Positions 34,366 through 43,800 of a DNA stretch of 62,436 nt are shown piece by piece. The position numbers and the translations under genes are program-made. Source of the stretch: JABDOU01 sp041609995 (GTDB lineage Bacteria; Actinomycetota; Acidimicrobiia; Spongiisociales; SHLN01); the NCBI GenBank assembly GCA_041609995.1, contig JBFIPU010000007.1, forward strand, positions 1 to 62,436. The letters run 5' to 3'. Under the pieces are notes generated by a model. That model was not told where the DNA came from, did not search any database, and saw only the letters and a list, made by a program, of their open reading frames with translations. How positions within the stretch are numbered: the stretch's first letter is position 1; each line of letters begins with the position of its first letter.

Positions 34366-35214
34366 TCAGCCGGTGCGGTCCTCGATGACCAGACCGACGG
34401 TGGTGGCCAGGTCGGGCAGGGGGGTCTGGAGCACCTGCTGGGCTCGTGAGACGTCGAGTGACAGATCATGGGCGCGGCCGGGCGGCGTGGGGGACTCGAC
34501 GATCTCGACGTCGTCCCTACCGGCGGCGGCCAACAAGGCGCGGCCGAAATCGGGCCGGGACGATCCTTCGGTCCCGGCCACATGCAGGATGCCGCGATGG
34601 GCGGAGGCCACCAACTCCCACAGAGCGTCGGCCATGACGGTGACGGGGACAAAGGACCGCACCTCGTCGGCGAACAGCTCTATCGCCTCCGGACCGCGGT
34701 GGTCGAGGACGAAGGAGGAAAACGGGAATCCGCCTCCCCGTTCTCGGCCGACCATGGCCGAGGTGCGGACCACGAGGGCTGCGGGGTGGGCTGACAGCAC
34801 CAGCCGCTCACCGGCTGCCTTGGAGCGACCGTAGGCGTTGATGGGTGAGACCTCGTCGTCCTCCCGGTAGCCGCCCCGGCGACCGTCGAACACGTAGTCG
34901 GTCGACAGGGCCACGAGACGAATTCCCCGCTGCGCACAGATGGAGGCCAGGTAGCCGGCTCCATCAGCGTTCACCGCATACGCCTGCTCCGGGTCGCGGG
35001 TGCACTCGCCCAATCGCGCCATGGCAGCTCCGTGGATGACGGCGTCGGGTCGAACCTCGTCCAGGGCGTCCGAGATCGAGTCGGGGCTCGTGATGTCGAG
35101 CTTGACATCCGCCGGGCGCCGGTGGGAAGCGCCGGTGGCGTCCACGTCTGGCGGGGTTCGCTCGAGCAGAGCCGCTCCCAGAAAGCCGCTCGCTCCGGTG
35201 ACGAGGACACGCAT
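34366..35214 (-). CDS. RmlD-like sugar-nucleotide reductase (SDR), second copy
   Basis: 282 residues, extended SDR: RVLVTGASGFLGAALLE (NAD(P) loop), ALSTDYVFDGRRGGYREDD, SPINAYGRSKAAGERL with YxxxK, and VVRTSAMVGR. This is the dTDP-4-dehydrorhamnose reductase architecture and is paralogous to 17700-18587, although residues outside motifs differ considerably. Without rmlABC nearby the substrate is uncertain. Expression is from a leaderless TAACCT promoter, and it is divergent from the pabC-like gene with only 35 bases between starts. Confidence 0.85.
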   Translation of the reverse strand: MRVLVTGASGFLGAALLERTPPDVDATGASHRRPADVKLDITSPDSISDALDEVRPDAVIHGAAMARLGECTRDPEQAYAVNADGAGYLASICAQRGIRLVALSTDYVFDGRRGGYREDDEVSPINAYGRSKAAGERLVLSAHPAALVVRTSAMVGRERGGGFPFSSFVLDHRGPEAIELFADEVRSFVPVTVMADALWELVASAHRGILHVAGTEGSSRPDFGRALLAAAGRDDVEIVESPTPPGRAHDLSLDVSRAQQVLQTPLPDLATTVGLVIEDRTG

Positions 35215-35222
35215 GCGGAGCG

Positions 35223-35228
35223 AGGTTA
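35223..35228 (-). promoter_or_regulatory. -10 box, leaderless promoter of the second rmlD-like gene
   Basis: TAACCT on the - strand, then CGCTCCGC and the ATG at 35214: an eight-base gap, the same as mgtE. Confidence 0.5.
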
Positions 35229-35249
35229 CACCGATCTAGGGTTCGCAAA

Positions 35250-36071
35250 ATGTTTGTCATGGTCGACGGCCACGTGAGCAACGACGGCACATTCGTCACG
35301 TCGTACGCAGATCAGGGCCTGCAGCGGGGTGATGGTTGTTTCGAGTTCGTGCGCCTGTACGGCGGCCGGTATTTTGCTCTCGACGATCACCTCGACCGGC
35401 TCGAACGGAGTGCCGCCTCCCTGCAGCTGAGGCTGCCCGAACGCCGGACCCTGGAGGAGTGGTTCGCGATGGCAGCCGGCCAACATGACGTCCCGGAGCC
35501 CTGTGGGGTCAGACTGGTGGTCAGCCGACGCGCTCCCGACACCGATCAAGTGCGCTGCGTGCTGGGCGTGGACTCGTTGCCCCCGGCGCGGCAATGGACG
35601 ATGACACTGGTGACCGCACCCTGGCAGCCGGCGGGAGAGGCGTGGGAGCTGGCCGGTGCCAAGACGCTTTCCTACGCTCCCAACATGGCGGCCGCCCGGG
35701 TGGCCACCGACCGGGGATTCGACGATGCGATCCTGGTCGACCGCGCCGGCGTCGTCCTCGAAGCCCCCAGGGCGGCCATCGCCTGGGTCATCGCCGGCGT
35801 CGTCGAAACCCCGTCGCTCGACCTCGGGATCCTCGACTCGATCACTCGCCGCCACGTCATTCTCGCGGCCCAGGAGGAGAGTATCACCGTGGTCGAAGGG
35901 ACGTTTCACGCCGATCGCATGCTGACAGCCGACGAGGTCATGGGCATGTCGACGGCCAAGGAGGTGGCACCTGTCGTCGAAATCGACCACGCCCGCTACC
36001 CGCCCGGCGAGGTCACGAAGGCCCTGGCGGAAGCCTTTCGTTCGCGAGTGAATCGGCTCACGGCAACATGA
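35250..36071 (+). CDS. pabC: Class IV PLP aminotransferase / 4-amino-4-deoxychorismate lyase-like
   Basis: 273 residues of fold-type IV. GLQRGDGCFEFVRLYGGRYF and HLDRLERSAASLQL form the N-terminal signature. The PLP lysine lies in AGAKTLSYAPNMAAARVA, followed by FDDAILVDRAGVVLEAPRAA and STAKEVAPVVEID. Length and short loops resemble aminodeoxychorismate lyase (folate p-aminobenzoate branch) more than branched-chain aminotransferase, but D-amino-acid transaminases share these motifs. The downstream gene overlaps by four bases. The symbol is tentative. Confidence 0.7.
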   Translation: MFVMVDGHVSNDGTFVTSYADQGLQRGDGCFEFVRLYGGRYFALDDHLDRLERSAASLQLRLPERRTLEEWFAMAAGQHDVPEPCGVRLVVSRRAPDTDQVRCVLGVDSLPPARQWTMTLVTAPWQPAGEAWELAGAKTLSYAPNMAAARVATDRGFDDAILVDRAGVVLEAPRAAIAWVIAGVVETPSLDLGILDSITRRHVILAAQEESITVVEGTFHADRMLTADEVMGMSTAKEVAPVVEIDHARYPPGEVTKALAEAFRSRVNRLTAT

Positions 36072-36472
36072 GCCTGGCGGTGCTCGACGCCCTCGACCGG
36101 CTCTTCGCCGGGGTCGTGACCAATCCCCGAGATTGGACCGACGACAGGATGGCCGAGTGGATGTCGGAGTTCGACGCCGGGAGCATCGACCGCGAGGCTG
36201 TGAAGATCCTGTCGCGGGGTGTCAGACGCGCGATCCGCCTCCGCAACTACTGGCTGGCAAGAGCCGACCGGGCAGACGCCCCGCCGGATTGGCGCCTCCG
36301 GGTCGATGAGGCGCTCGGGGGCGAAGGGTGGCGGGTGAGCCTCGATCTGGCGATGTGGTCATTGCGACAGGACCCGGATCCCTGCGTGTTCGAGGTGATG
36401 GCAGAACGCTTTCGGTGGGTGAAATTCCAGCCCTATCCCCACTCGTACGACGAGTGGGTGGCTGCTCAATAG
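36068..36472 (+). CDS. Conserved-looking hypothetical protein
   Basis: 134 residues, not recognised. It is helical and charged with several Trp residues: DALDRLFAGVVTNPRDWTDD, AVKILSRGVRRAIRLRNYWL, then VSLDLAMWSLRQDPDPCVFE and a C-terminal YPHSYDEW. No signal peptide or membrane segment. ATG 36068 overlaps the pabC-like stop by four bases (ATGA), which supports it being a real cotranscribed gene. It converges with the HTTM-like gene, overlapping by seven bases. Confidence 0.7.
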   Translation: MSLAVLDALDRLFAGVVTNPRDWTDDRMAEWMSEFDAGSIDREAVKILSRGVRRAIRLRNYWLARADRADAPPDWRLRVDEALGGEGWRVSLDLAMWSLRQDPDPCVFEVMAERFRWVKFQPYPHSYDEWVAAQ

Positions 36473-37845
36473 AGCGGGCCCCACAAGCGAAGGCAGCGCT
36501 TTGGTTCCGAATCATCCAAAGCCCGGAACAGCTGGAACTTCGATTCGAACCAACCGGGTCGGCCGGCCAGGATCTCGGGCGTGCGGCCGGGCGTGACATA
36601 CACGGTCTCACTGCCGATGGCAAAGGTGGCGGTCACATCGTCGCGGGCCGCGAGGTAGTTCTGCACGTTTCCGATGGGCAGCAGCAACTCGTTGTCGATG
36701 TAGTAGCTGAGGGCCGGATCGTCGGTCTCCAGCACTTCGACCAACACGTCCTGTTTGTCGCTCAGATGGAGCGTGGCCGGGATCAGCACGTGGTTCGTCT
36801 CGCCCCGAGCCGTCAGCAGGTTGGAGTACATGTTGAATCCGAAGCCGGTCTTCAGCTCGAGGTAGGGCGTGAGCCCGTTGAATGCGGTCAACAGGACGAC
36901 GATCGCCAGGACCGGGTGGAGGGGCCGGAAGAGGGGGCCCACGCCATCGGTGTCACCGGTCCGCGGATGGTCACGGGTGTAGCGGTAGGCGAGCCAGACC
37001 GTACCTGTCCCGTACACCATCCAGGTCGGATAGGCGAGTAGCCAGATGGGAACGGGGGTGAAGATCACGTAGAGCTCGAGCGTGATCGCCAGCAGCACCA
37101 GCGGGCGGAGCCTGTCTCGCCTGGTGAGTCCGGGAACGATCTCGGCGAGGCGGTTGGTCGCAAAGCCTGCGAAGCCATCGGGCAGGAAAAGCAGGAAGAG
37201 GGGAGCGAGCGTCGACGAGAAGTCGAAGATGTGGTTGGCGGGGTTGAGCGCCAGAACGAAGTGGAATGCGAGCGCAAAGGGCACCCCATATCGGAACCGG
37301 GTGACCAGCAGGAGCGGAATCGCCAGTTCCGCCAGCAACGTTCCCCATATGGCGAACGCCGACAAGCCGGGCGACCCCACGATGTCGAGGCCGAACATGC
37401 CGCCGACCTCCTGGCCGAGTATTGGGGCGCAGCTGGCGGAGGCGTCGAGGAAGCCCGTGTTGAGTTTCGAAAAAGCGATGAAGCCGTAGGCGACGATGAG
37501 GATTGCGCGAGCGGCCGGCACGAACGTGCGGAGCCAGTCGTCGCCGCGTACGAGAATCGAGAGAACGAGGGCGAGGCTGACCAGCCAGAGAATCACTTCG
37601 TGATTGCCCAGGAACGGGGCCTTGAGGATCGATACCACCAGTTGCAGGGAGGCCACGGCCAGCAGACGGTTCCGCCCCGGGCTCCACAACACTGACCCCG
37701 CCAGCAGCCACAGGACCAACTGCAGGATTCCGGCCACCGATCCGCCGATGATCTCGTGCGGGTTGGCCGCGATGTGGAAGAGCTCGGCCGCCGCCCACAG
37801 GCGGACGAACCAACGGTATTCGGTGCTGATCGCGGTGGTGGTCAC
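36466..37845 (-). CDS. HTTM / vitamin-K-dependent carboxylase-like membrane protein
   Basis: About 459 residues from GTG 37845; the frame is open to 37986, so the start is uncertain. It has roughly nine membrane helices in the first 370 residues, with HTTM-like features: YRWFVRLWAAAELFHI at the N-terminus, FIAFSKLNTGFLDASASC, LLAELAIPLLLVTRFRYGVP and FALAFHFVLALNPANHIFDF (the N-H-x-x-x-F region). The C-terminal 110 residues are soluble (YLELKTGFGFNMYSNLLTAR), as in bacterial gamma-carboxylase-like proteins. Function of bacterial members is unknown. It stands alone, with no apparent partner gene. Confidence 0.7.
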   Translation of the reverse strand: MTTTAISTEYRWFVRLWAAAELFHIAANPHEIIGGSVAGILQLVLWLLAGSVLWSPGRNRLLAVASLQLVVSILKAPFLGNHEVILWLVSLALVLSILVRGDDWLRTFVPAARAILIVAYGFIAFSKLNTGFLDASASCAPILGQEVGGMFGLDIVGSPGLSAFAIWGTLLAELAIPLLLVTRFRYGVPFALAFHFVLALNPANHIFDFSSTLAPLFLLFLPDGFAGFATNRLAEIVPGLTRRDRLRPLVLLAITLELYVIFTPVPIWLLAYPTWMVYGTGTVWLAYRYTRDHPRTGDTDGVGPLFRPLHPVLAIVVLLTAFNGLTPYLELKTGFGFNMYSNLLTARGETNHVLIPATLHLSDKQDVLVEVLETDDPALSYYIDNELLLPIGNVQNYLAARDDVTATFAIGSETVYVTPGRTPEILAGRPGWFESKFQLFRALDDSEPKRCLRLWGPLY

Positions 37846-37890
37846 GGTATTCCATCGACGATTTGCCCCTGAGTCCTTGAGCAACAAGAG

Positions 37891-37920
37891 ATGAAGGGCT
37901 CGATTGCTCGGGCCCTTCAT
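37891..37920. terminator. Inverted repeat between mgtE and the HTTM-like gene
   Basis: Perfect 9-bp stem ATGAAGGGC / GCCCTTCAT with a 12-base loop. Placed about 135 bases beyond the mgtE stop on the - strand, it could terminate mgtE transcription; there is no U tract. Confidence 0.4.
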
Positions 37921-37936
37921 TCTGAGGAGGAGTGCT

Positions 37937-38110
37937 ATGCGCAAAACGGTGTTTGCTATGTCCGGTGGCCCTCTGGTGGCCAACACTCATTCCATCGACA
38001 GCCGGGCAGAAAACTGTCGGAGGGTTGAATGCGGTTACGAACGAACTAGTCAGATCAAAGGATTAGGGCGGCGACGGCGAGGAACCCGGCAAAGCCGAGG
38101 ATGTCGGTGA
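37937..38110 (+). CDS. Doubtful 57-codon ORF with a strong ribosome site
   Basis: ATG 37937 is preceded by GAGGAGGAG at 37924-37932, the best Shine-Dalgarno in this part of the window, five or so bases away. The peptide (MRKTVFAMSGGPLVANTHSI then an Arg-rich end) matches nothing I know, and its 3' third is antisense to the end of mgtE. The signal may be chance or a relic of a degraded gene. Confidence 0.2.
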   Translation: MRKTVFAMSGGPLVANTHSIDSRAENCRRVECGYERTSQIKGLGRRRRGTRQSRGCR

Positions 38111-39431
38111 AGAATGTCAAGAAGATGTTGGACGCCAGGGCGGGGTCGAAGCCCACCTTGCGAAGCAAGATGGGAATGCTGGCGCCGGCCAGGGCCCCGA
38201 CCGAGAGGTTGGCGAACACGGCGATGCCCATGGCAATCGAGACCCGGACGTCGCCTCCCGATGCGAGGAATGCGACCAGCGTGCTCAAGCCGCCGACGAT
38301 CAGCCCCAGTGACAGGCCGATCACGAACTCGCGGACGATCACTTCTCTGGTGCGTTGCGAAGGGACCTGGTTGGTGGCCATCGCCCGGATGGTGACCGCC
38401 AACGCCTGCGCCCCTCCGTTGCCTCCCAACAAGGCCACGATCGGCATGAGGGAGGCGAGTACCACGTTCTGGGCGATCTCGCCTTCGAGGGTTCGAATCG
38501 TCAGCGATACCAGCGTGGCGAGGATGAGATTCACGAAGATCCACGGCAATCGCTTGCGGATCGACGTCAGCGGATCGGTGTAGGTGCTCTCCTCTGAGCC
38601 GGCGCCGACCGAAACGGCCATGTCCTCGCCCGCCTCCTCCTGGATGGCTTCCAGTGCCTCCTCAACAGTGACGATTCCGATCAACTTTCGGTCGGCATCG
38701 ACCACGGGAAGCGCAAACAGCCGGAACCTCTGAATGAGCTCGGCGACTTCTTCCCGGTCGGCGTCCGGTCCGACCGTCACCGGGTCCCGAATCATGACCC
38801 GGGCCAGGCTGGTGTCATCGCTGGCAAAGACCATCTCCCGAAACGAAAGGACGCCTTGCAGCTGCCGGTCGTCGTTGACGACGTAGACGTACGACAGGTC
38901 GTCGAAGGTCTCGCTCATCGCTTTGAGCTCTTTCGTGGCCTGCGCCGTCGTGAGGTCGGCGGACAGGGCCGCCACGTCGGTCCGCATCATGCCGCCGGCC
39001 GTGTCGGGGCCGTAGCCGAGGAAGCGCTCGACGTCGTTCCGCATTGCGCTGTCGAGCGCCGCGAGGTAGGGACGCCGCTCGTCGACGTCGAGCTCGTGGA
39101 GGACGTCGGCCACCTCGTCCGCGTCCATCGCCTCGAGCATGGGACCGACCTCGGCCGGGCCCATTTCGAGTAGGCGTTCGGCGGCGGAGGCCGGCTGCAT
39201 CTCTTCTACCACCTCGGCTGCCGATGTGGCGTCGAGCTGCCCGAGAAGTTCGGCCGCTGTTTCGGGTGGGAGCGCTTCGAGAACGTCGGCGGCGTCGAAC
39301 GGGTCGCGCTCGGCAATGCGCCCCCATTCCCGGGGGTTGGCCTCGAGGTAATCCTCGACCTGCTGCGGCTCGCGCCGGGCCAGCTCGCGGAGGCTGCGAG
39401 CGAGCTGGCGGGGGCGGACGCGGAATCTCAT
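38055..39431 (-). CDS. mgtE: MgtE family magnesium transporter
   Basis: 458 residues. N-terminal MgtE domain (ADVLEALPPETAAELLGQL, then VADVLHELDVDERRPYL), a CBS pair (GYGPDTAGGMMRTDVAALSA with the Mg-linked GxxM element, then DPVTVGPDADREEVAELIQR), a plug helix and five membrane helices with LLGGNGGAQALAV, the Mg2+-selective pore motif GGN. It imports Mg2+, with the CBS/N domains sensing cytosolic Mg2+. ATG 39431 follows a TAACCT -10 box by eight bases; longer frames upstream lack domain content. A terminator-like structure lies further upstream (39525-39612). Confidence 0.93.
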   Translation of the reverse strand: MRFRVRPRQLARSLRELARREPQQVEDYLEANPREWGRIAERDPFDAADVLEALPPETAAELLGQLDATSAAEVVEEMQPASAAERLLEMGPAEVGPMLEAMDADEVADVLHELDVDERRPYLAALDSAMRNDVERFLGYGPDTAGGMMRTDVAALSADLTTAQATKELKAMSETFDDLSYVYVVNDDRQLQGVLSFREMVFASDDTSLARVMIRDPVTVGPDADREEVAELIQRFRLFALPVVDADRKLIGIVTVEEALEAIQEEAGEDMAVSVGAGSEESTYTDPLTSIRKRLPWIFVNLILATLVSLTIRTLEGEIAQNVVLASLMPIVALLGGNGGAQALAVTIRAMATNQVPSQRTREVIVREFVIGLSLGLIVGGLSTLVAFLASGGDVRVSIAMGIAVFANLSVGALAGASIPILLRKVGFDPALASNIFLTFFTDILGFAGFLAVAALIL

Positions 39432-39439
39432 CGGGCCGT

Positions 39440-39445
39440 AGGTTA
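39440..39445 (-). promoter_or_regulatory. -10 box, leaderless promoter of mgtE
   Basis: On the - strand TAACCT, ACGGCCCG, then ATG 39431. The string matches the one before the M23 peptidase gene except for one extra C. Confidence 0.5.
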
Positions 39446-39524
39446 GGTCCGGGTGGCGGCAGAACCCGGGCGGGACGAGCCGATGGCCGGGCGTGCCCGG
39501 GAGCCGCCGCCGAGGCATAAAAGC

Positions 39525-39612
39525 GCACGGACCCCCCGGATGGTGAGAGGGGGCCCGTGCAATCAGTAGGTGCCCCAGGGGGGTAGGGCGTTCCTACATC
39601 TGTTGGGGCGCC
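39525..39612 (-). ncRNA. Candidate structured RNA / attenuator upstream of mgtE
   Basis: Read on the - strand: a nested structure (39612-39569; outer GGCGCCCCA/TGGGGCACC with one G-U wobble, inner GTAGG/CCTAC at 39597-39583), then a 12-bp GC-rich hairpin with one mismatch (39560-39525; GCACGGGCCCCC/GGGGGTCCGTGC) followed by GCTTTTAT. The second hairpin has the form of an intrinsic terminator 94 bases before the mgtE ATG. This could be a small RNA or a transcription-attenuation leader for Mg2+ control. It does not match the M-box consensus that I can recall. Confidence 0.4.
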
Positions 39613-39752
39613 GGGGTCAGACGCACTCCAACACGCGACAGAATAACTCGCCAGGATGCCGACAGCACATCGGATAAACCATGGCGAGCCATGATCTTCC
39701 AGCGCCTCATCCGCCGGCTTGCGCTGCACGGCCCGCCATAGACTCGCCGACG

Positions 39753-40769
39753 ATGTCACGACGACTCACCCAATACAGTCACGGCGCCGGCTGAGCGTGC
39801 AAGCTCGCACCTGACGAGCTGGCGCAGGTCTTGCGCCGCAGCCACCCTCACCCCGACCACGCTGATGTCGTGGTCGGATTGGACGCGCCCGATGACGCGG
39901 GCGTATATCGTCTGAGCGACGACCTCGCCATCGTCCAGACCGTCGACTTCTTCACACCGGTTGTCGACGATCCCTACGACTATGGGCGGATCGCGGCTGC
40001 CAATGCGCTATCGGACATCTATGCCATGGGGGCCGAGCCCCGCACCGCCCTGCAGCTGGTCAGCTGGCCCCGCGATGAGCTGGGGCTCGACGTGCTCGGC
40101 CGGGTGATCGAGGGTGGCTCGGATGTGCTGGACGATGCCGGCTGCCGGCTGATCGGGGGCCATTCGATCGATGATCCGGAGCCCAAATATGGCTTCGCCG
40201 TCACGGGGGTGGCTCATCCGGGGTCGATCGTGACGGTCGGGGGGAGCGAGGAGGGAGACACACTCGTGCTCACCAAACCACTCGGTACCGGCATCGTGTC
40301 GACCGCGATCAAGCACGAGAAGGCGTCGGCGGCCCAGGCCGCAGCGGCGGTGGCGGCGATGGTCGAGCTGAACCGGGCACCCTCGGTGGCCATGCAGCGG
40401 GTCGGCGTGAATGCTGCGACCGACGTCACCGGGTTCGGGCTCCTGGGCCACTTGCTCGATATGACCCAGGGCGCGGAGCTGCGGATGTCGGACATCCCGG
40501 TGCTGGATGGGGTGCGGGCGCTGGCCGACGCCGGACAGATCCCGGGCGGTACCCGGCGCAACCTGGCGGCGGTCGTGGGCAACCTCGACGCGGCCGGCAT
40601 CGACGAAACCGACCGGTTGATTCTGGCCGACGCCCAGACCAACGGGGGCCTGCTCATCGCTGTTGCGTCCGAGCGTGAGTCGGAGCTTCTGGTCGCACTC
40701 AGCGAAGAAGGGGTCGCGGGATTTCCGATTGGGCGAGTGACGAGCGGGACCCAGGTGGTCGTCCGCTGA
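39753..40769 (+). CDS. selD: SelD, selenide water dikinase, selenoprotein with in-frame UGA
   Basis: 338 residues if UGA at 39792-39794 is read as selenocysteine. From ATG 39753 the protein opens RLTQYSHGAGU, then ACKLAPDELAQVLRR. This is the SelD active-site context (GAG-Sec/Cys-x-CK), with Sec at residue 14 and the partner Lys at 17. The rest is standard: GLDAPDDAGVYRL, TVDFFTPVVDDPYDYGRIAA, ANALSDIYAMG, GGHSIDDPEPKYG and ATDVTGFGLLGHL. It makes selenophosphate from selenide and ATP for Sec-tRNA and selenouridine. The normal length and domain content are restored only by reading through the UGA. A SECIS-like hairpin follows. selA, selB and selC must lie outside the window. Confidence 0.93.
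39792..39794 (+). other. selD: Selenocysteine (UGA) codon of selD
   Basis: TGA at codon 14, exactly where SelD proteins have Cys or Sec, flanked by GAG and ACK. Alternative downstream starts would remove the catalytic loop. Confidence 0.92.
39821..39837 (+). promoter_or_regulatory. Bacterial SECIS-like hairpin of selD
   Basis: GGCGCA (39821-39826) and TGCGCC (39832-39837) form a perfect 6-bp stem around the loop GGTCT, starting 27 bases after the UGA. The E. coli fdhF SECIS also has GGUCU in its apical loop, which contacts SelB. Confidence 0.8.
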
Positions 40770-40772
40770 ACG

Positions 40773-40804
40773 CGAAACAGGGACCCGAGCAGGTCCCTGT
40801 TTCG
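40773..40804. terminator. Bidirectional terminator between selD and the beta-helix gene
   Basis: Perfect 13-bp stem CGAAACAGGGACC / GGTCCCTGTTTCG with a six-base loop, three bases past the selD stop and 20 bases from the stop of the convergent 40824-44414 gene, so it can serve both. Confidence 0.88.
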
Positions 40805-40823
40805 TCGTATTGGTTCGGTTCGG

Positions 40824-43800
40824 CTACAGCCCCATGTAGCCCGCCACCGGCAGCCACGGCGCCTGGCCGAATGCAAACGTCTCGTCCGCGAAGCCCTGCG
40901 TGTTGCTGTAGCGCAGGTAGAAGGCTTGGTCGCTGGGTCGGAAGATCGCCATCGTGTAGATCCCGTCGCCCGTCCAGTCTCCTGACACGAGCCGGTCGCT
41001 CGGGTCGCCATAGAAGAACTGGTTGTTCGTCGGTGCGACCGCACCCGGGGTCACCGCATCGGTGAAGTACACGAACCCGGTCGTATCACGGTAGAGGCCG
41101 ACCGTCTCGATGCCGTCACCGTTGAAGTCGCCCACAAACGGCTTGTCTCCCGGGTCGCCGAAGTAGTAGTCGTAATCGGCGATGAAGAAGCCGTTGTTGG
41201 CCCCCAGCGTGTTGGCGATGAAGACCCGGCCCTGCGACGGACGATAGACCGAAATCGTGTCTTTCCCGTCGCCGTTGAAGTCACCGGCCAGCGGAATGTC
41301 GCCGGCGATACCCAGGGTGAACTGGATCTCACCGGGCCCGGTCACATTGCTGTTGCGCAGATACACGAACCCGTTCGACTGGCGGTACATGCCGACTGTC
41401 TCGATCCCGTCGCCATCCCAGTCACCGACGACCGGGATGTCGCCCGGGTTGCCGTAGAAGAAGTTGGTGACAGCTCCGTTGGCCGCTCGCAAGTGCCATT
41501 CACCCGAGTTGGGGTTCACCAACCCGACCGTGTGGGGCTCGGGCGATGGGGCCTGAGCCGTGATCGTGACCACGGCGACGTTCGAGGTGCTCGTGCCGTC
41601 GCTCACCGTGTAGGCGAATGAGTCGTCGACCACATCCTCGGAGCCATGTGAATACACAACCGTGAGACCGATCACGGTCGCCTCGCCGTTGGACGGAGGC
41701 GACACGATCGTCACGTTGGACAGCGGATCGTTCTCGGGATCCGAGTCGTTGGCGGTCACGTCGATCACGACGTCTTGCTGAACGATGACCGTCGCCGCGT
41801 CGTCGACGGCCACCGGCGGCAGGTTCGGCGGAGCGATGGTGATGGAGACCGTCGCCGCGTTCGAAGTGTTGGTGCCGTCGCTGACGGTATAGGCGAACGT
41901 ATCAGACAGGTTTGGCGAGCCGTCGTGCGTATACGTGACGTCCAGTCCCGAGACCACGGCCGTGCCGTACGTCGGGGGAGTGGTGATGGTCACGTTGCTC
42001 AGCGGCTGATCGTCGGGCTCGATGTCGTTGTTGGTCACCGAGATCACGGTCGATCCGCCGACCGAGGCAACCGTACCCGTGTCGTCGACGGCGACAGGCG
42101 GATCGTCCGTGCCGGTCTCGACCGAGCCGGTGTCACAGGCTCCATCGATCGGGCGGGCGACGTCGCGCTGGTCGACGGACAGGCCGCAGTCGACCGGGCC
42201 GGCGTCGATGACCGGGCTGCCGGGATTTGGCAAGCGGGTCAGCGTGGCGCCGCCGTTGTCGGCCAGGGCGCCGAGCAGTGGATCGATCGACGCCCCTCCC
42301 GGAGTCGGGGACTGGTCACCGGTGGTCGGAGCAAACGTGCAGTTGCCGGCTGCCGTCAGCGTGCCGATCAGGTTGTAGCCACCACTCGTGATCACACCGT
42401 GGCAGTCCGGAGTCAGGGTGTGGGTGTTCTCGGCCACGATTGTGCCCGTGAGCGTGAAGGAACTCGCCGGAGCGTTCCAGATTCCGCCTCCGCCGACGCC
42501 GGATGGCACCACGGCAGTTCCTGCATCGTTGAGGGTGATCGTCGAGTAGCGGACCTCGGCGGTCGCTCCGTTGTTGTTGTTGATGGCGGCACCGCGATCG
42601 CCCGTGTTGTTGACGAAGGTGGAGTTGATGACGGTGGCCAAACCGCTCGTGCCGGTTGCTGCTGGGTCGACGATGTTGTAGACGGCGCCGCCACCGAAGC
42701 CGGCGGTGGCATCGTTGCCGTCGAACAGCGATTGATCGATGGTGATGTCACCGATGTTGTACACCGCGCCACCGGCCACATCGTCGGGACCGATCTTCGC
42801 CACGGTGTTGCCGGTGAAGATGGAGGTTCCCACCGTGACCGTACCGGCGTTGTACAACGCACCGCCGACGCCGTCGGCCGTGGTGTTGGTCGTGAACGTC
42901 GATCCGTCGATGGTGGCGGTTCCCAGGTTGTGGATTGCACCACCGTCACTCGGTATGGGCGTACCCAAGGCGTCCGTCGCGGTCAGGGCGCCGTTGGATG
43001 TGAAGGTCGAATTGTCCGCATCGAGCGTGGATGTCGGGTCGATGAAGACACCACCGGCCTCGCCCTCGGCCGTGTTGCCGGAGAGGGTCGTGCCGTTGAG
43101 CGTGACCGTTCCGTTGAAAGCGTAGATGCCGCCGCCGTTGTGGGAGGCATCGGAATCCGCGACGGGACCGTCGGCCGTATTGGCGCTCAATGTCGCCGTG
43201 CCGATCGTGAGTGACGAGTTGGCGATGAAGATGCCGCCGCCGCTCGTCGATTCCGTAACGACGGCGGATACGGCTGTGTTGGCGCTGAGGGTGGCTCCGC
43301 CGTCGATGGTGACCGAACCACCATCGCTATGGATGGCCCCGCCGGTCTCGGCGCTGTTCAACCCGAGCGTCGATCCTGTGACGGTGACCGATGTGCCGGC
43401 GTTGTAGATGGCGCCGCCGGCACCGGAGACAGCGCTGTTGGCGTCGAAGGTGGTCGAGGCGTCGGTTGTCAGCGTCCCCTGGTTGTTGATGGCTCCACCG
43501 TTGCCCGTCGTGGCCGAATTGGAGGCAAACGTCGCGCCTCCGATGTTGGCGACCGTGACGTTGAAGAGTGCGCCGCCGATGGGGGCGGAGTTGTTCGAGA
43601 TGGTCGTCGTACCCGTCGTCGTCGCAGTTCCGGCAAGGTTGTAGATGGCGCCCCCGGAATCGGTGGCGGTGTTGCCATCAACGGTGCCGCCGCTGACGGT
43701 GAGGTTGCCCTGGTTGAAGATCGCTCCACCCTGATCAGCGGAGTTGGTCGAAAGCGTCGAGCCGGTGATGGTGGCCAGCTGCCCGTTGTTGACGGCGCCT

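Noticed and set aside
38815..39759. 314-codon - strand frame crossing the mgtE start
   Set aside because: Compositional shadow of mgtE; no domain, and its upstream part covers the structured RNA region.
39753..40769. selD as a pseudogene or a gene truncated at the N-terminus
   Set aside because: The UGA is at the conserved Sec/Cys position and a GGUCU-loop hairpin follows, so recoding explains the apparent stop.
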